DNA of 64,000 nt, taken from contig NZ_JSVC01000005.1 in assembly GCF_000814475.1 (NCBI RefSeq), positions 124,001 through 188,000 of the forward strand. Reading direction: 5' to 3'. The position numbers and the translations under genes were made by a program. This DNA comes from Flavihumibacter solisilvae (GTDB lineage Bacteria; Bacteroidota; Bacteroidia; Chitinophagales; Chitinophagaceae). This document shows, in pieces, positions 36,321 to 44,655 of this stretch (the stretch's first letter is position 1; each line of letters begins with the position of its first letter). A model generated the notes under the pieces. It saw nothing but the letters and a program-made list of their open reading frames with translations. It made no database searches and was not told the origin of the DNA.

Positions 36321-36938
36321 AATATCGCATCATCCCTCGAAAAGATAGTCGCAGATCCGGCACTTCATTCCCGCTGGCTGAACACGCTCTCCATGCTTGA
36401 GAATGCAGGCGCAAAAAAGATCAAGCAGTGCGAACATCCTGTATTTGTACCGGAGGAAATTCTTAAACACGCTGCAGAAGAAGCGCGACATGCCTGGTAC
36501 CTCAAAAAGCAGTTAAAGAAGATAGGTTCGGGATTGTGTCCTACCTACGAATCACCTTATCTGATGGCTCCAATTGTGAGTTCAAGATATCTTCACCGCC
36601 TGGACATTACCATCAGCCGCTACCTCAGGGAAACTTTCGGATTTCGCAATCATGACCTGAAATATGCCGCTTACCTGCTGGTGACCTACGCTATTGAAGT
36701 GAGGGCCGACGAATTATATCCCATCTACCAGGATGTACTTCGCCGCAACAAAAGCTCAATCAGCGTGCATAACATTATCACGGAAGAGCAGCAACACCTC
36801 GCTTCTATGGAAGCGCAGCTACAGAAACTTTCGGACAGGTGGAAGGAACTTTGTGAAATTGCCTGCTCTGAGGAAGCAAAGCTCTACAGCGAGTGGGTTT
36901 ATGCTGTTACGAAAGAAGTACCTGCAGTACCCGTGTAA
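36312..36938 (+). CDS. Ferritin-like putative di-iron protein
   Basis: A roughly 208-residue all-helical protein with no ATG before residue 28; start is TTG at 36312 or 36318. Residues fit a four-helix di-iron site: E30 (helix 1), E57-x-x-H60 (EEARHAW, helix 2), E129 or E134 (AIEVRADELY, helix 3), E159-x-x-H162 (TEEQQHLASM, helix 4). This E, ExxH, E, ExxH pattern is that of ferritin-like oxidases and rubrerythrin relatives. No signal peptide is present. I cannot assign a reaction. It sits between rfbD and a serine hydrolase and has its own promoter. Confidence 0.72.
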   Translation: MTLNIASSLEKIVADPALHSRWLNTLSMLENAGAKKIKQCEHPVFVPEEILKHAAEEARHAWYLKKQLKKIGSGLCPTYESPYLMAPIVSSRYLHRLDITISRYLRETFGFRNHDLKYAAYLLVTYAIEVRADELYPIYQDVLRRNKSSISVHNIITEEQQHLASMEAQLQKLSDRWKELCEIACSEEAKLYSEWVYAVTKEVPAVPV

Positions 36939-36973
36939 CCGATTTCCCGCAACTGTAGTCTCATCTGTAAAAA

Positions 36974-38293
36974 ATGAAGAGACTATACCTTATCCTCGTG
37001 TTATCGTTGGTGATAATGAATGCCGGAGCGCAGGACATTCCAGGCAAAGCAGCAGAATTGCTGAAGGCATATACTGCACAAAGCAAGTTCAGTGGAAATG
37101 TGCTGATCGCGAAACAGGGGCAAATTATCTTTCAGCAGTCATATGGATATGCAGACCGCCGGCACAACACTGCAAATACGCTCGAAACTACTTTCCGCGT
37201 TGGATCGCTGACCAAGATGTTTACTTCTGCAGTTGTTTTAAAACTTGTGGAAGCAAAAAAACTGTCCCTGCAGGATCCGCTGAGTAAATTTATCCCGGCT
37301 TTTCCCGGAAGCGATTCCATCAAAATTATTCACTTGCTGAGCCATACTTCCGGTATCCGGGGAAGGGGCACAGGCAAGGCGTTACCGACGCTTGAAGAAC
37401 AGGTAAAATTATACCAGTTTGATACGCCTGCAAATATGCCCGGTACTACTTTCGAATACAACAATTTCAACTATATATTACTGTCATACATCGCACAAAA
37501 AATATCGGGCAGGCCTTTTGAAAAACTGTTGGCAAACGAAGTGTTTACAGTTGCCGGCATGGAGCATTCAGGGCTCGACCGGAACGATCGAAATGATTTG
37601 CGCCAGGCTATTGGATACCAGACTAATCCCGCGTCCGGCGACTGGGAAGCTGTTACCGGTAAACCCGTCGAAACTGCGTCAGGGGCAGGAGCAATGTATT
37701 CAACCCTTTCAGACCTCTTCAAATGGTCGCAGCTTGCCGGCTCGGGAAAGATCTATTCCGTTGCTACTTACGACCTGGCAACAAAACCCGTGCAAGGCAA
37801 CTATGGACTGGGCTGGATCATCAATGATCACAACGGTCATAAGGAGGTTAGCCATTCAGGTGCCATCGAAGGTTATGTCGCTAATTTTATCAGCTATCCA
37901 GAAGAGGGTATCACCATTATCCTGCTTTCAAATTATGGTGATACAGATGGACGCAGATTGTCAGGTGACCTGAGAGCAATAGTATTCAATGAACCATATG
38001 AACTGCCCCGTCAGAAAGTAGCCATCGCCCTGCCAGATGATATCCTGCGTCGCTTTGCCGGTACTTATGAATTGAATGAACATTTCAATGTTACTGTAAC
38101 GCTGGAAAACAACAAACTTTTTGCGCTCGCAAAAGGCGATAACATGAAGATTGAACTGATCCCCGAAAGCGACCATAAATTTTTCCTACGCGGACCTCAG
38201 ACTACAGTTGAGTTCCTTGAAGAGTCAGGAAAAGTCAGTCATCTTTTTGTAGATATGCAGGGTGGAATGAAACTTTCCAGGAAGCAGGATTGA
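36974..38293 (+). CDS. Secreted serine hydrolase, class C beta-lactamase/PBP4 family
   Basis: A 439-residue protein with a signal peptide (about 1-19, MNAGAQ/D) and a beta-lactamase-family (PF00144) domain at about 25-340. Active-site motifs: S78-L-T-K81 (GSLTKMF), Y162-N-N164 (FEYNNFNY) and HSGAIEG in place of KTG. A C-terminal ~90-residue beta-rich domain is found in many esterase/peptidase members. Family members are peptidases, esterases or lactamases, so substrate is open. It ends at a terminator shared with the convergent tRNA-Gln. Confidence 0.88.
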   Translation: MKRLYLILVLSLVIMNAGAQDIPGKAAELLKAYTAQSKFSGNVLIAKQGQIIFQQSYGYADRRHNTANTLETTFRVGSLTKMFTSAVVLKLVEAKKLSLQDPLSKFIPAFPGSDSIKIIHLLSHTSGIRGRGTGKALPTLEEQVKLYQFDTPANMPGTTFEYNNFNYILLSYIAQKISGRPFEKLLANEVFTVAGMEHSGLDRNDRNDLRQAIGYQTNPASGDWEAVTGKPVETASGAGAMYSTLSDLFKWSQLAGSGKIYSVATYDLATKPVQGNYGLGWIINDHNGHKEVSHSGAIEGYVANFISYPEEGITIILLSNYGDTDGRRLSGDLRAIVFNEPYELPRQKVAIALPDDILRRFAGTYELNEHFNVTVTLENNKLFALAKGDNMKIELIPESDHKFFLRGPQTTVEFLEESGKVSHLFVDMQGGMKLSRKQD

Positions 38294-38324
38294 ATTCACT
38301 GGTATTTAACAGGTTGAGAGAAAT

Positions 38325-38360
38325 AAAAAAGGAAAAACGTATTATTGTTTTTCCTTTTTT
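38325..38360. terminator. Bidirectional terminator between serine hydrolase and tRNA-Gln
   Basis: AAAAAAGGAAAAACG faces TTTTTCCTTTTTT around a short AT-rich loop. A- and T-runs on both sides let it stop both strands. It abuts the 3' end of the tRNA. Confidence 0.75.
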
Positions 38361-38361
38361 G

Positions 38362-38432
38362 TTGCCCGACCAGGATTCGAACCTAGACAAACAGAACCAA
38401 AATCTGTCGTACTACCATTATACTATCGGGCA
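38362..38432 (-). tRNA. tRNA-Gln (anticodon TTG)
   Basis: A 71-nt cloverleaf on the minus strand: acceptor TGCCCGA/TCGGGCA, anticodon stem-loop with TTTTGGT centred on TTG, T-loop GGTTCGAATCC, discriminator A. CCA is not encoded. A -7 box lies about 21 bp upstream. Confidence 0.95.
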
Positions 38433-38452
38433 ATCCGTCCCAAATGGGAGTG

Positions 38453-38460
38453 CAAAAATA
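38453..38460 (-). promoter_or_regulatory. -7 promoter box of tRNA-Gln
   Basis: The minus strand reads TATTTTTG followed by C, matching TAnnTTTG, placed 20 bp before the mature tRNA 5' end. Confidence 0.5.
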
Positions 38461-38533
38461 ATGGCCGCATCCTTTTCTGCCAAATAAAAATGGAAAATTG
38501 TTGATTCCCTATATTTAATTCAAAATTAGCTGC

Positions 38534-39838
38534 ATGAACAACACCGGGAGACGGAATTTCCTTTCAGGAATGGGCAAACTTGGCCTGGGCGCCGTTCTTA
38601 CGAATATTACCATGCCCGCCTGGAGCAGGCAATTGCAACAACAGCTACAACGGTTCGAGCATGCAGATGCGGCTGCTCTGGCAGGGGAGGAGGACTTCTG
38701 GACCGCCGTGCAGCAGGCATATACAGTTTCTCCTTCTTTGATCAACCTGAATAACGGCGGGGTGAGTCCATCTCCCCGGGTCGTACAGGAAGCCATGAAA
38801 AAATACCACGACCTCAGTAATGAAGGTCCCAGTTACTATATGTGGCGCATCCTTGACCAGGGTCGCGAGCCATTGCGCAGGAACCTGGCTGCACTTGCCG
38901 GATGCGATACCGAAGAGATCGCCATTCAACGTAATGCATCGGAAGCTCTCGAAACGGTAATTTTCGGATTACCGCTTAAACCAGGCGATGAAGTTGTTCT
39001 CAGTAAACAGGATTATCCCAATATGATCAACGCATGGAAACAACGCGCCCTGCGTGATGGTATCAAACTGGTATGGGCAGACCTGCAGCTGCCATCCGAA
39101 GACACAGACTATCTCGTTTCGCAGTACACAAAGTTGTTCACCGCCAAAACGAAAGTGGTGCACCTGACCCATATCATCAACTGGAACGGACAGATCCTGC
39201 CGGTAAGGAAAATTGCTGATGCTGCACATGCAAAACAGATTGAAGTGCTTGTCGACGGTGCACATAGCTTCGCACATTTCGAATTTACTATCCCTTCGCT
39301 TGGAGCGGATTATTTTGGTACAAGTCTGCACAAGTGGCTTAGCGCATGTATCGGAAGCGGTATGCTGTATATTAAGAAAGAAAAGATCGCAAGGATCTTC
39401 CCGCTTTTTGCAGCTGGTGATCCGGTCAGTGCTGATATCAGGAAATTCGAGAACCTGGGAACGAGACCGTTTTTTATTGAACAAGCCATTGGCAAGGCTA
39501 TTGAGTTTCACCAGATGATCGGCGGAGCAAGGAAAGAACAACGGCTCCACTACCTGAAGAACTACTGGATGGATAAAGTGCGTGAACTGCCTGGCATAGA
39601 GCTTGGCACATCATCGAAGACCGGATTCGGTTGTGCCATCGGGTTAGTGAATGTTAAGGACCGGAAACCTGCAGAACTGGACCAGTATCTATTCAACCAG
39701 TATAAGATCCATGCGGTCTCTATCGAGTGGGAAAATATCAGGGGCGTTCGCGTTACCCCGCATGTGTATACTACAAAAGCCCAGCTTGATCTTCTCGTAG
39801 AAGCAATCACGAAATTTGTTACGGCGAAACCATATTAA
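38534..39838 (+). CDS. Exported class V aminotransferase-fold PLP enzyme
   Basis: A 434-residue PLP enzyme of the class V aminotransferase/cysteine desulfurase-like fold with a twin-arginine-type leader (GRRNFLSGMGKLGLGAV, residues 5-22), implying folded export. PLP site: VDGAHSFAHFEF and the Schiff-base lysine K267 in TSLHKWLSACIGSGM. It resembles isopenicillin N epimerase-like proteins, whose reactions vary, so the substrate is unknown. It converges with the diheme cytochrome gene with only 9 bp between stops and no visible terminator. Confidence 0.87.
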   Translation: MNNTGRRNFLSGMGKLGLGAVLTNITMPAWSRQLQQQLQRFEHADAAALAGEEDFWTAVQQAYTVSPSLINLNNGGVSPSPRVVQEAMKKYHDLSNEGPSYYMWRILDQGREPLRRNLAALAGCDTEEIAIQRNASEALETVIFGLPLKPGDEVVLSKQDYPNMINAWKQRALRDGIKLVWADLQLPSEDTDYLVSQYTKLFTAKTKVVHLTHIINWNGQILPVRKIADAAHAKQIEVLVDGAHSFAHFEFTIPSLGADYFGTSLHKWLSACIGSGMLYIKKEKIARIFPLFAAGDPVSADIRKFENLGTRPFFIEQAIGKAIEFHQMIGGARKEQRLHYLKNYWMDKVRELPGIELGTSSKTGFGCAIGLVNVKDRKPAELDQYLFNQYKIHAVSIEWENIRGVRVTPHVYTTKAQLDLLVEAITKFVTAKPY

Positions 39839-39847
39839 AGGATTCAC

Positions 39848-40900
39848 CTACTTCATACCTTTGATCCACTGCCTCACCAATTCAACCCCCTCTTTATGTA
39901 TCTGCTCACGGCCGATCTCGGGCATTGCAATCCCGGGATCTGTGGTATTCATCCGGAATACAAGGATGCTTTTATCGGGATGCCCAGGGTAAATATCATA
40001 GTCAAGATTTCCGGAACCGCGACCCGCAGCAACCGGCGTTTTCATGATTCCGAGTGCAGTAGGATTGCTGGTGTGCATGTCAAGCATCAATCCTGATGTG
40101 TTTGCCGCACCATTCGGTTGGTGACAATGCCCGCAATTGATATCCAGGTAGGCCCTTGCCCGGCTTTCCACTGAACCGGAGCCCGCTTCATCCCATTTGC
40201 TGTTCGCAGGAAGTCCTGATGATGGCAATCCGGTCAGCATTCCCTTTTGCTGCCAGTATTCCAGTTGGTTCTTTGTTCCATCCGCAAAGGTATATTCCCT
40301 ATTCAGGTGACGTGCCGCAATGCCAATCGGAATGAGTTGGTCGCGGTTGGAATGACATCCCCTGCACTGGTTCTTATTCGGGATTGCATAACTGGTGCTT
40401 ACCTTTTTACCTCCTGCATCTATATAGCTTATTTTCCTGACATCGCCTGCAACATCGTAAAACGCTTCTGTTTGTTCATCGTTCCAGATATAAGGCAACG
40501 CGTTCCACCCATCCTGTTCATGCACAAGCAATCTTGTCTCCAGGATCTTTCTCCCCTTTGAAGGATTGCGGAAATCGGCCGGGTAATAGAAATTCTTGAT
40601 CAGGATAGTACCGACAGGCATCCCGAAAACACTGTCGCGGTTATACTGAGCCGTTAGTCCGGCCGGCAACTTTATGAACCGTGCTTTCTCCGCGTAATTA
40701 CTGAACAGGGAACTGTTAAGCTGATAAGGAACCACATCTTCGGCAGGATTGAGTTCTGCCAGGTTTCCGGTAAAGAATCCATATTCCGACAGCTTTTCCT
40801 TTTTGCCGGATACTGAGGGCTGTTTTGCTGTGAATGCAACCCCGAGGATGACAAAAATGACAAGCGCAAATATTGTTGATATTGTTTTCATGCTGATCAT
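39848..40900 (-). CDS. Two-heme c-type cytochrome-like protein (TIGR03806-like), partner of beta-helix protein
   Basis: A 350-residue exported protein (signal anchor about 5-25) with two CxxCH heme motifs: C179-R-G-C182-H (NQCRGCHSN) and C256-G-H-C259-H (INCGHCHQP). Candidate Met ligands lie in the C-terminal FRMNTTDPGIAMPEIGRE. It resembles the SO_2930/HNE_0200-type family that occurs beside beta-helix proteins. The start ATG at 40900 overlaps the upstream stop (ATGA), so the pair is translationally coupled; ATG 40891 is an alternative. The electron partner and substrate are unknown. Confidence 0.85.
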   Translation of the reverse strand: MISMKTISTIFALVIFVILGVAFTAKQPSVSGKKEKLSEYGFFTGNLAELNPAEDVVPYQLNSSLFSNYAEKARFIKLPAGLTAQYNRDSVFGMPVGTILIKNFYYPADFRNPSKGRKILETRLLVHEQDGWNALPYIWNDEQTEAFYDVAGDVRKISYIDAGGKKVSTSYAIPNKNQCRGCHSNRDQLIPIGIAARHLNREYTFADGTKNQLEYWQQKGMLTGLPSSGLPANSKWDEAGSGSVESRARAYLDINCGHCHQPNGAANTSGLMLDMHTSNPTALGIMKTPVAAGRGSGNLDYDIYPGHPDKSILVFRMNTTDPGIAMPEIGREQIHKEGVELVRQWIKGMK

Positions 40901-42084
40901 TCACCTGCGACTTTCCTGTCCGCCACATCTTTACCACAATCGTAAGGCTTCATATCGCGGGAAATATTTTTGAATTTGTTTGCTGCGTCAATATTGGCGA
41001 AGCTGGCATCCTTGTTATTCCGGATACAGATCCGGTTTGCTGCGGCCTGTTTTTCATCAATGATACCATCGAATATTATATGCGGTACATCCTTCCCGAA
41101 CTTCAGCTTAAAGCGGTACATTTTTCCCATCCGGCCTTTCATTGTTGCACGCTTACGCTCCCTTTCATATACATTGTCATAGATGTAAATATTCCCGGGA
41201 TATGGATAGTATGTGCTGTCGGCGATTGGCTTTTCCGTTATGTAATAACTTACGATTGCCGTTCCCGTCGTTATATTATTGATGATCCGGTTCTGAAAGA
41301 TGTCAACGTTGTTTGTTGCCAGCACTATGATGCCGGTGCCCTGAGGCACTTTACCCACGATGTTTCCTTTTGGTGCGAAATTTACGTGATTGTTGTGGTG
41401 AACATGGTTGCGGTAAACTTTGGTATACCCGCCTTTTTTTACGACCAGGTCAGGCAGGTCGAAGATCAGAATTCCACCTGTGTTGTTGGTAACCTCGTTA
41501 TCAAACACTTCCGCATACATCGAGTTTTCGATTTCTATCCCCGCAACATTTTCAGTTGCCTTAGAATTCTTTACGATGATGTTTTTTGATTGCCCGACAT
41601 AAATGCCTGCATCACTTGCTCCCCGTGCAGCGCAACTGTCGATAATAACCCGGCTGCATTGTACCGGGTATAGTCCATATCCACCATTCTTTTCATTCGC
41701 CCCACGGGTCCATTCCGCTTTTACATTCCGGAATGTGATACCGTCCACCAGCTGTGTTTTAATACCATCTCCTTTTGTGTCCTGCACCGTCAGGCCCTCA
41801 ATAGTAATATCTGCACCATTGGTGATCTTGATCCCTTCTGCACCGGTTACCTGGCTGGCGAAATTCAGGATTGTCCTGTCCATTCCCTTTCCCCGGATCA
41901 CAATTCCTTTTTTCCCGTCAAGCGACAGTGAGGCTGTAAGCTGAAAAGTCCCTTCAGGCAATTCAATCACGGAATTGTGTTCCGCGTCGATGAATTTAGT
42001 CTGAAGGGACCTTTGGATGTCCTTTTGTGCTGAGGCATTGAAAGCAAGTGCCAGCACACAGATGGTGGAAAGCAGTCGTTTCAT
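40897..42084 (-). CDS. Secreted parallel beta-helix protein (TIGR03805-like)
   Basis: A 395-residue protein with a signal peptide (about 1-19, AFNASAQ) and about ten right-handed parallel beta-helix turns (about 30-330), such as GIKITNGADITIEGLTVQD, GIYVGQSKNIIVKNSKATEN and IEIENSMYAEVFDNEVTNN. These folds bind or cleave polysaccharides, but no lyase or hydrolase residues can be picked out. The family is known to occur in a two-gene pair with a cytochrome-like protein, as here. Its 3' end overlaps the cytochrome start by 4 bp. Confidence 0.85.
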   Translation of the reverse strand: MKRLLSTICVLALAFNASAQKDIQRSLQTKFIDAEHNSVIELPEGTFQLTASLSLDGKKGIVIRGKGMDRTILNFASQVTGAEGIKITNGADITIEGLTVQDTKGDGIKTQLVDGITFRNVKAEWTRGANEKNGGYGLYPVQCSRVIIDSCAARGASDAGIYVGQSKNIIVKNSKATENVAGIEIENSMYAEVFDNEVTNNTGGILIFDLPDLVVKKGGYTKVYRNHVHHNNHVNFAPKGNIVGKVPQGTGIIVLATNNVDIFQNRIINNITTGTAIVSYYITEKPIADSTYYPYPGNIYIYDNVYERERKRATMKGRMGKMYRFKLKFGKDVPHIIFDGIIDEKQAAANRICIRNNKDASFANIDAANKFKNISRDMKPYDCGKDVADRKVAGE

Positions 42085-42126
42085 ATTAAAGGTTCTTATA
42101 CCAATTTACGAAACGCCTTCCAGCTA

Positions 42127-43410
42127 TCATACTGCTTTAACTAGGTAATAATTTTTTTTGCCTTTCTGCACCAGCAGGTAACGGTTGTTCAGGAGATTGG
42201 TAGTGCTGAGTTTTGCCTCTACACCTTCCACTTTGCTTTTGTTGATGCTAATTCCTCCACTCTGAACCATTTTTCGGGCTTCTCCCTTACTGGGGAAGAT
42301 CCCGGATTCAGCAAGGAAGCCTACAATGTCAGCTCCGGCTTCGAATGCTGTGCGGGCATACTCGTGGGTAGGAACGCCTTCCATTACCTGCAACAGCTGC
42401 TCTTCGTTCAGGCTCAGCAACACTTCGGTAGTTGCGTTTCCGAAAAGGATTTCGGACGCCTTTACAGCGAAGTCGTATTCCTCACGTCCATGAACGAGTG
42501 TTGTTATTTCTTCGGCCAGTTTTTTCTGGATCAGCCTTAAGTGCGGCGCCTGCTTGTGTTCAGTGGTGAGAGAATCTGTTTCTTCTTTTCCCAGGAACGT
42601 GAAGATGCGGATCCATTTTTCTGCATCATCATCCGAAGCATTCAGCCAGAACTGGTAGAACTGGTAAGGGGAAGTCTTTTGAGGATCGAGCCAGATATTC
42701 CCGCGTTCAGTTTTCCCGAATTTTCCGCCGTCAGATTTTGTCAGCAGGGGACAGGTGAACGCAAATGCTTCCCCGCCACCCATCCGGCGGACAAGTTCTG
42801 TACCCGTGGTAATATTTCCCCACTGGTCACTGCCACCCATCTGGAGTTTGCAATTCTTATTCTTGTACAACCAGTAGAAATCATATCCCTGGATGAGCTG
42901 GTAGGTAAATTCGGTGAAACTGATACCACTGTCGCCTTCAATACGCTTGCGAACAGAGTCTTTCGCCATCATATAATTTACTGTAATATGTTTGCCGACT
43001 TCCCTGATGAAGTCGAGGAAACTAAATTCACGGAACCAGTCATAGTTGTTGACGATCTCGGCTGCATTAGCCTTTCCCGGTTCGAAATCAAGAAATTTTT
43101 CGAGTTGTTTTCGGATCCCCGCGAGGTTATGCTGAAGTGTTGCTTCATCAAGCATTTTCCTTTCTTCTGCCTTAAAGGATGGATCACCCACCATTCCTGT
43201 AGCCCCGCCAATCAGTGCAAAGGGTTTATGACCTGCCTTTTGCAGGTGAACGAGGAGTAAAATGGGTACGAGGCTTCCTATGTGCAGACTGTCTGCCGTC
43301 GGATCAAACCCGATATAGGCAGATGTCATTTCTTTGGTCAGCTGCTCCTCTGTACCGGGCATAATATCCTGCAACATGCCTCTCCATCGTAATTCTTCGA
43401 TTAAATTCAT
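42127..43410 (-). CDS. tyrS: Tyrosyl-tRNA synthetase
   Basis: A 427-residue class I synthetase charging tRNA-Tyr. HIGH-type motif [22 protein letters not shown], the Tyr-binding GGSDQWGNI, and a KMSKS-type loop (KFGKTERGN); the C-terminus is an S4 RNA-binding domain. I use the ATG at 43408-43410 ([13 protein letters not shown]), the usual family start; an earlier frame opening lies upstream of the TAGTTTTG promoter box. Its cognate tRNA-Tyr is at 56548. Confidence 0.96.
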   Translation of the reverse strand: MNLIEELRWRGMLQDIMPGTEEQLTKEMTSAYIGFDPTADSLHIGSLVPILLLVHLQKAGHKPFALIGGATGMVGDPSFKAEERKMLDEATLQHNLAGIRKQLEKFLDFEPGKANAAEIVNNYDWFREFSFLDFIREVGKHITVNYMMAKDSVRKRIEGDSGISFTEFTYQLIQGYDFYWLYKNKNCKLQMGGSDQWGNITTGTELVRRMGGGEAFAFTCPLLTKSDGGKFGKTERGNIWLDPQKTSPYQFYQFWLNASDDDAEKWIRIFTFLGKEETDSLTTEHKQAPHLRLIQKKLAEEITTLVHGREEYDFAVKASEILFGNATTEVLLSLNEEQLLQVMEGVPTHEYARTAFEAGADIVGFLAESGIFPSKGEARKMVQSGGISINKSKVEGVEAKLSTTNLLNNRYLLVQKGKKNYYLVKAV

Positions 43411-43430
43411 AAAAACACTGCAATTTGCAG

Positions 43431-43438
43431 CAAAACTA
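43431..43438 (-). promoter_or_regulatory. -7 promoter box of tyrS
   Basis: The minus strand reads TAGTTTTG followed by C, matching TAnnTTTG, 21 bp upstream of the tyrS ATG at 43410. This also argues against the longer upstream start. Confidence 0.5.
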
Positions 43439-43530
43439 ACGTAATAAACCTCTCGCCCGAAGGGCAATATTAGCTCTCGACGGGCGTTAGTGTTCATTGG
43501 CCAACATTTGCTTATCTGAAAGCTGACCTA

Positions 43531-44643
43531 ATGACTATCAAGACCAGATGTCTTATCCTTCTCTGCACCCTTGCACCCACACTATTGGTGGCGCAATTTC
43601 GTAAGTATTCGAATGAGTTCCTGAACATCGGCGCTGGTGCCCGTGGCCTGGCCATGGGATCTGCCCAGGTAGCCTCGGTTTCCGATGGCACCGCTGGTTA
43701 CTGGAACCCTGCAGCCCTGGTTCATGTGAAGGACCAGGCACAAGTGAACATAATGCATGCGGAATATTTCGCCGGAATCGGAAAATATGATTTTGCCAAT
43801 GTGGCTATTCCTCTCAGCGATGGGAAAAGAACTATAGGACTTTCCGTATTGCGGTTTGCCGTTGATGATATTCCCAATACTGTTTTCCTTGTAGAACCTG
43901 ACGGTAGCATCAACTTCGATAATATCACTACATTTTCATCAGCAGATTATGCTTTCCTGTTCTCTTATGCGCAACAGCTGAAAATGAACAGTGAGGATAA
44001 AAAGCTGAATCTTGGTTTTAATGCCAAAGTGATCCACAGGAAAGCTGGTGATTTCGCAACTGCCTGGGGCTTCGGATTTGATGCCGGTGTTCAATACATC
44101 AATAAGCGATTGCAACTGGCACTGATGGCCCGCGACGTTACTACTACGTTCAATGCATGGTCGTACAGCATCAATGATAAAATGCGGGAAGTGTTTTATG
44201 TAACACAGAATGACATACCCGTTAAATCAACAGAACTCACGGCACCCAAACTGGTTGCCGGTGGCGCGTATAATTTCCGGCTTGGAAAATCGGTTAACCT
44301 GCTTGCTGAAGCCAATCTTGATTTCACTTTCGACGGACGCCGCAACACCGTGATCAGCTCAAGCGTAGTGAGCATTGATCCTAAGATCGGGTTGGAAGCA
44401 TCTGTGAAGAATGTATTTTTTGTAAGGGCTGGTATCAACAACTTCCAGAAAGCTCTTGAAGATGAAGACAGCACTTACACGAAAAAAGTATGGATCTACC
44501 AACCTTCCCTTGGCGCCGGATTCAGGCTGCAGAACGTAATGGTTGATTATGCCTTCACCAACCTTGCCAACCAGTCCAACCCCCTTTATACCCACGTGTT
44601 TTCTCTCAAGCTTGACCTTGTAAGAAAAAATAAAAAAAAGTAA
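43531..44643 (+). CDS. PorV/PorQ-family outer-membrane beta-barrel protein
   Basis: A 370-residue protein with a signal peptide (about 1-21) and the PorV/PorQ family start: KYSNEFLNIGAGARGLAMGSAQVAS, GTAGYWNPAALVHV. The rest has alternating beta-barrel strands. PorV shuttles T9SS cargo to the attachment complex and PorQ has a related role; which one this is cannot be settled by eye. It is followed after 12 bp by a C25 peptidase with a T9SS domain, so the pair acts in type IX secretion or cargo attachment. Confidence 0.85.
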   Translation: MTIKTRCLILLCTLAPTLLVAQFRKYSNEFLNIGAGARGLAMGSAQVASVSDGTAGYWNPAALVHVKDQAQVNIMHAEYFAGIGKYDFANVAIPLSDGKRTIGLSVLRFAVDDIPNTVFLVEPDGSINFDNITTFSSADYAFLFSYAQQLKMNSEDKKLNLGFNAKVIHRKAGDFATAWGFGFDAGVQYINKRLQLALMARDVTTTFNAWSYSINDKMREVFYVTQNDIPVKSTELTAPKLVAGGAYNFRLGKSVNLLAEANLDFTFDGRRNTVISSSVVSIDPKIGLEASVKNVFFVRAGINNFQKALEDEDSTYTKKVWIYQPSLGAGFRLQNVMVDYAFTNLANQSNPLYTHVFSLKLDLVRKNKKK

Positions 44644-44655
44644 TAGCCCAGGTTT

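Noticed and set aside
36733-37287. 184-residue plus-strand frame bridging the ferritin-like and serine hydrolase genes
   Set aside because: It covers the ends of two supported genes in another frame, including the serine hydrolase signal peptide.
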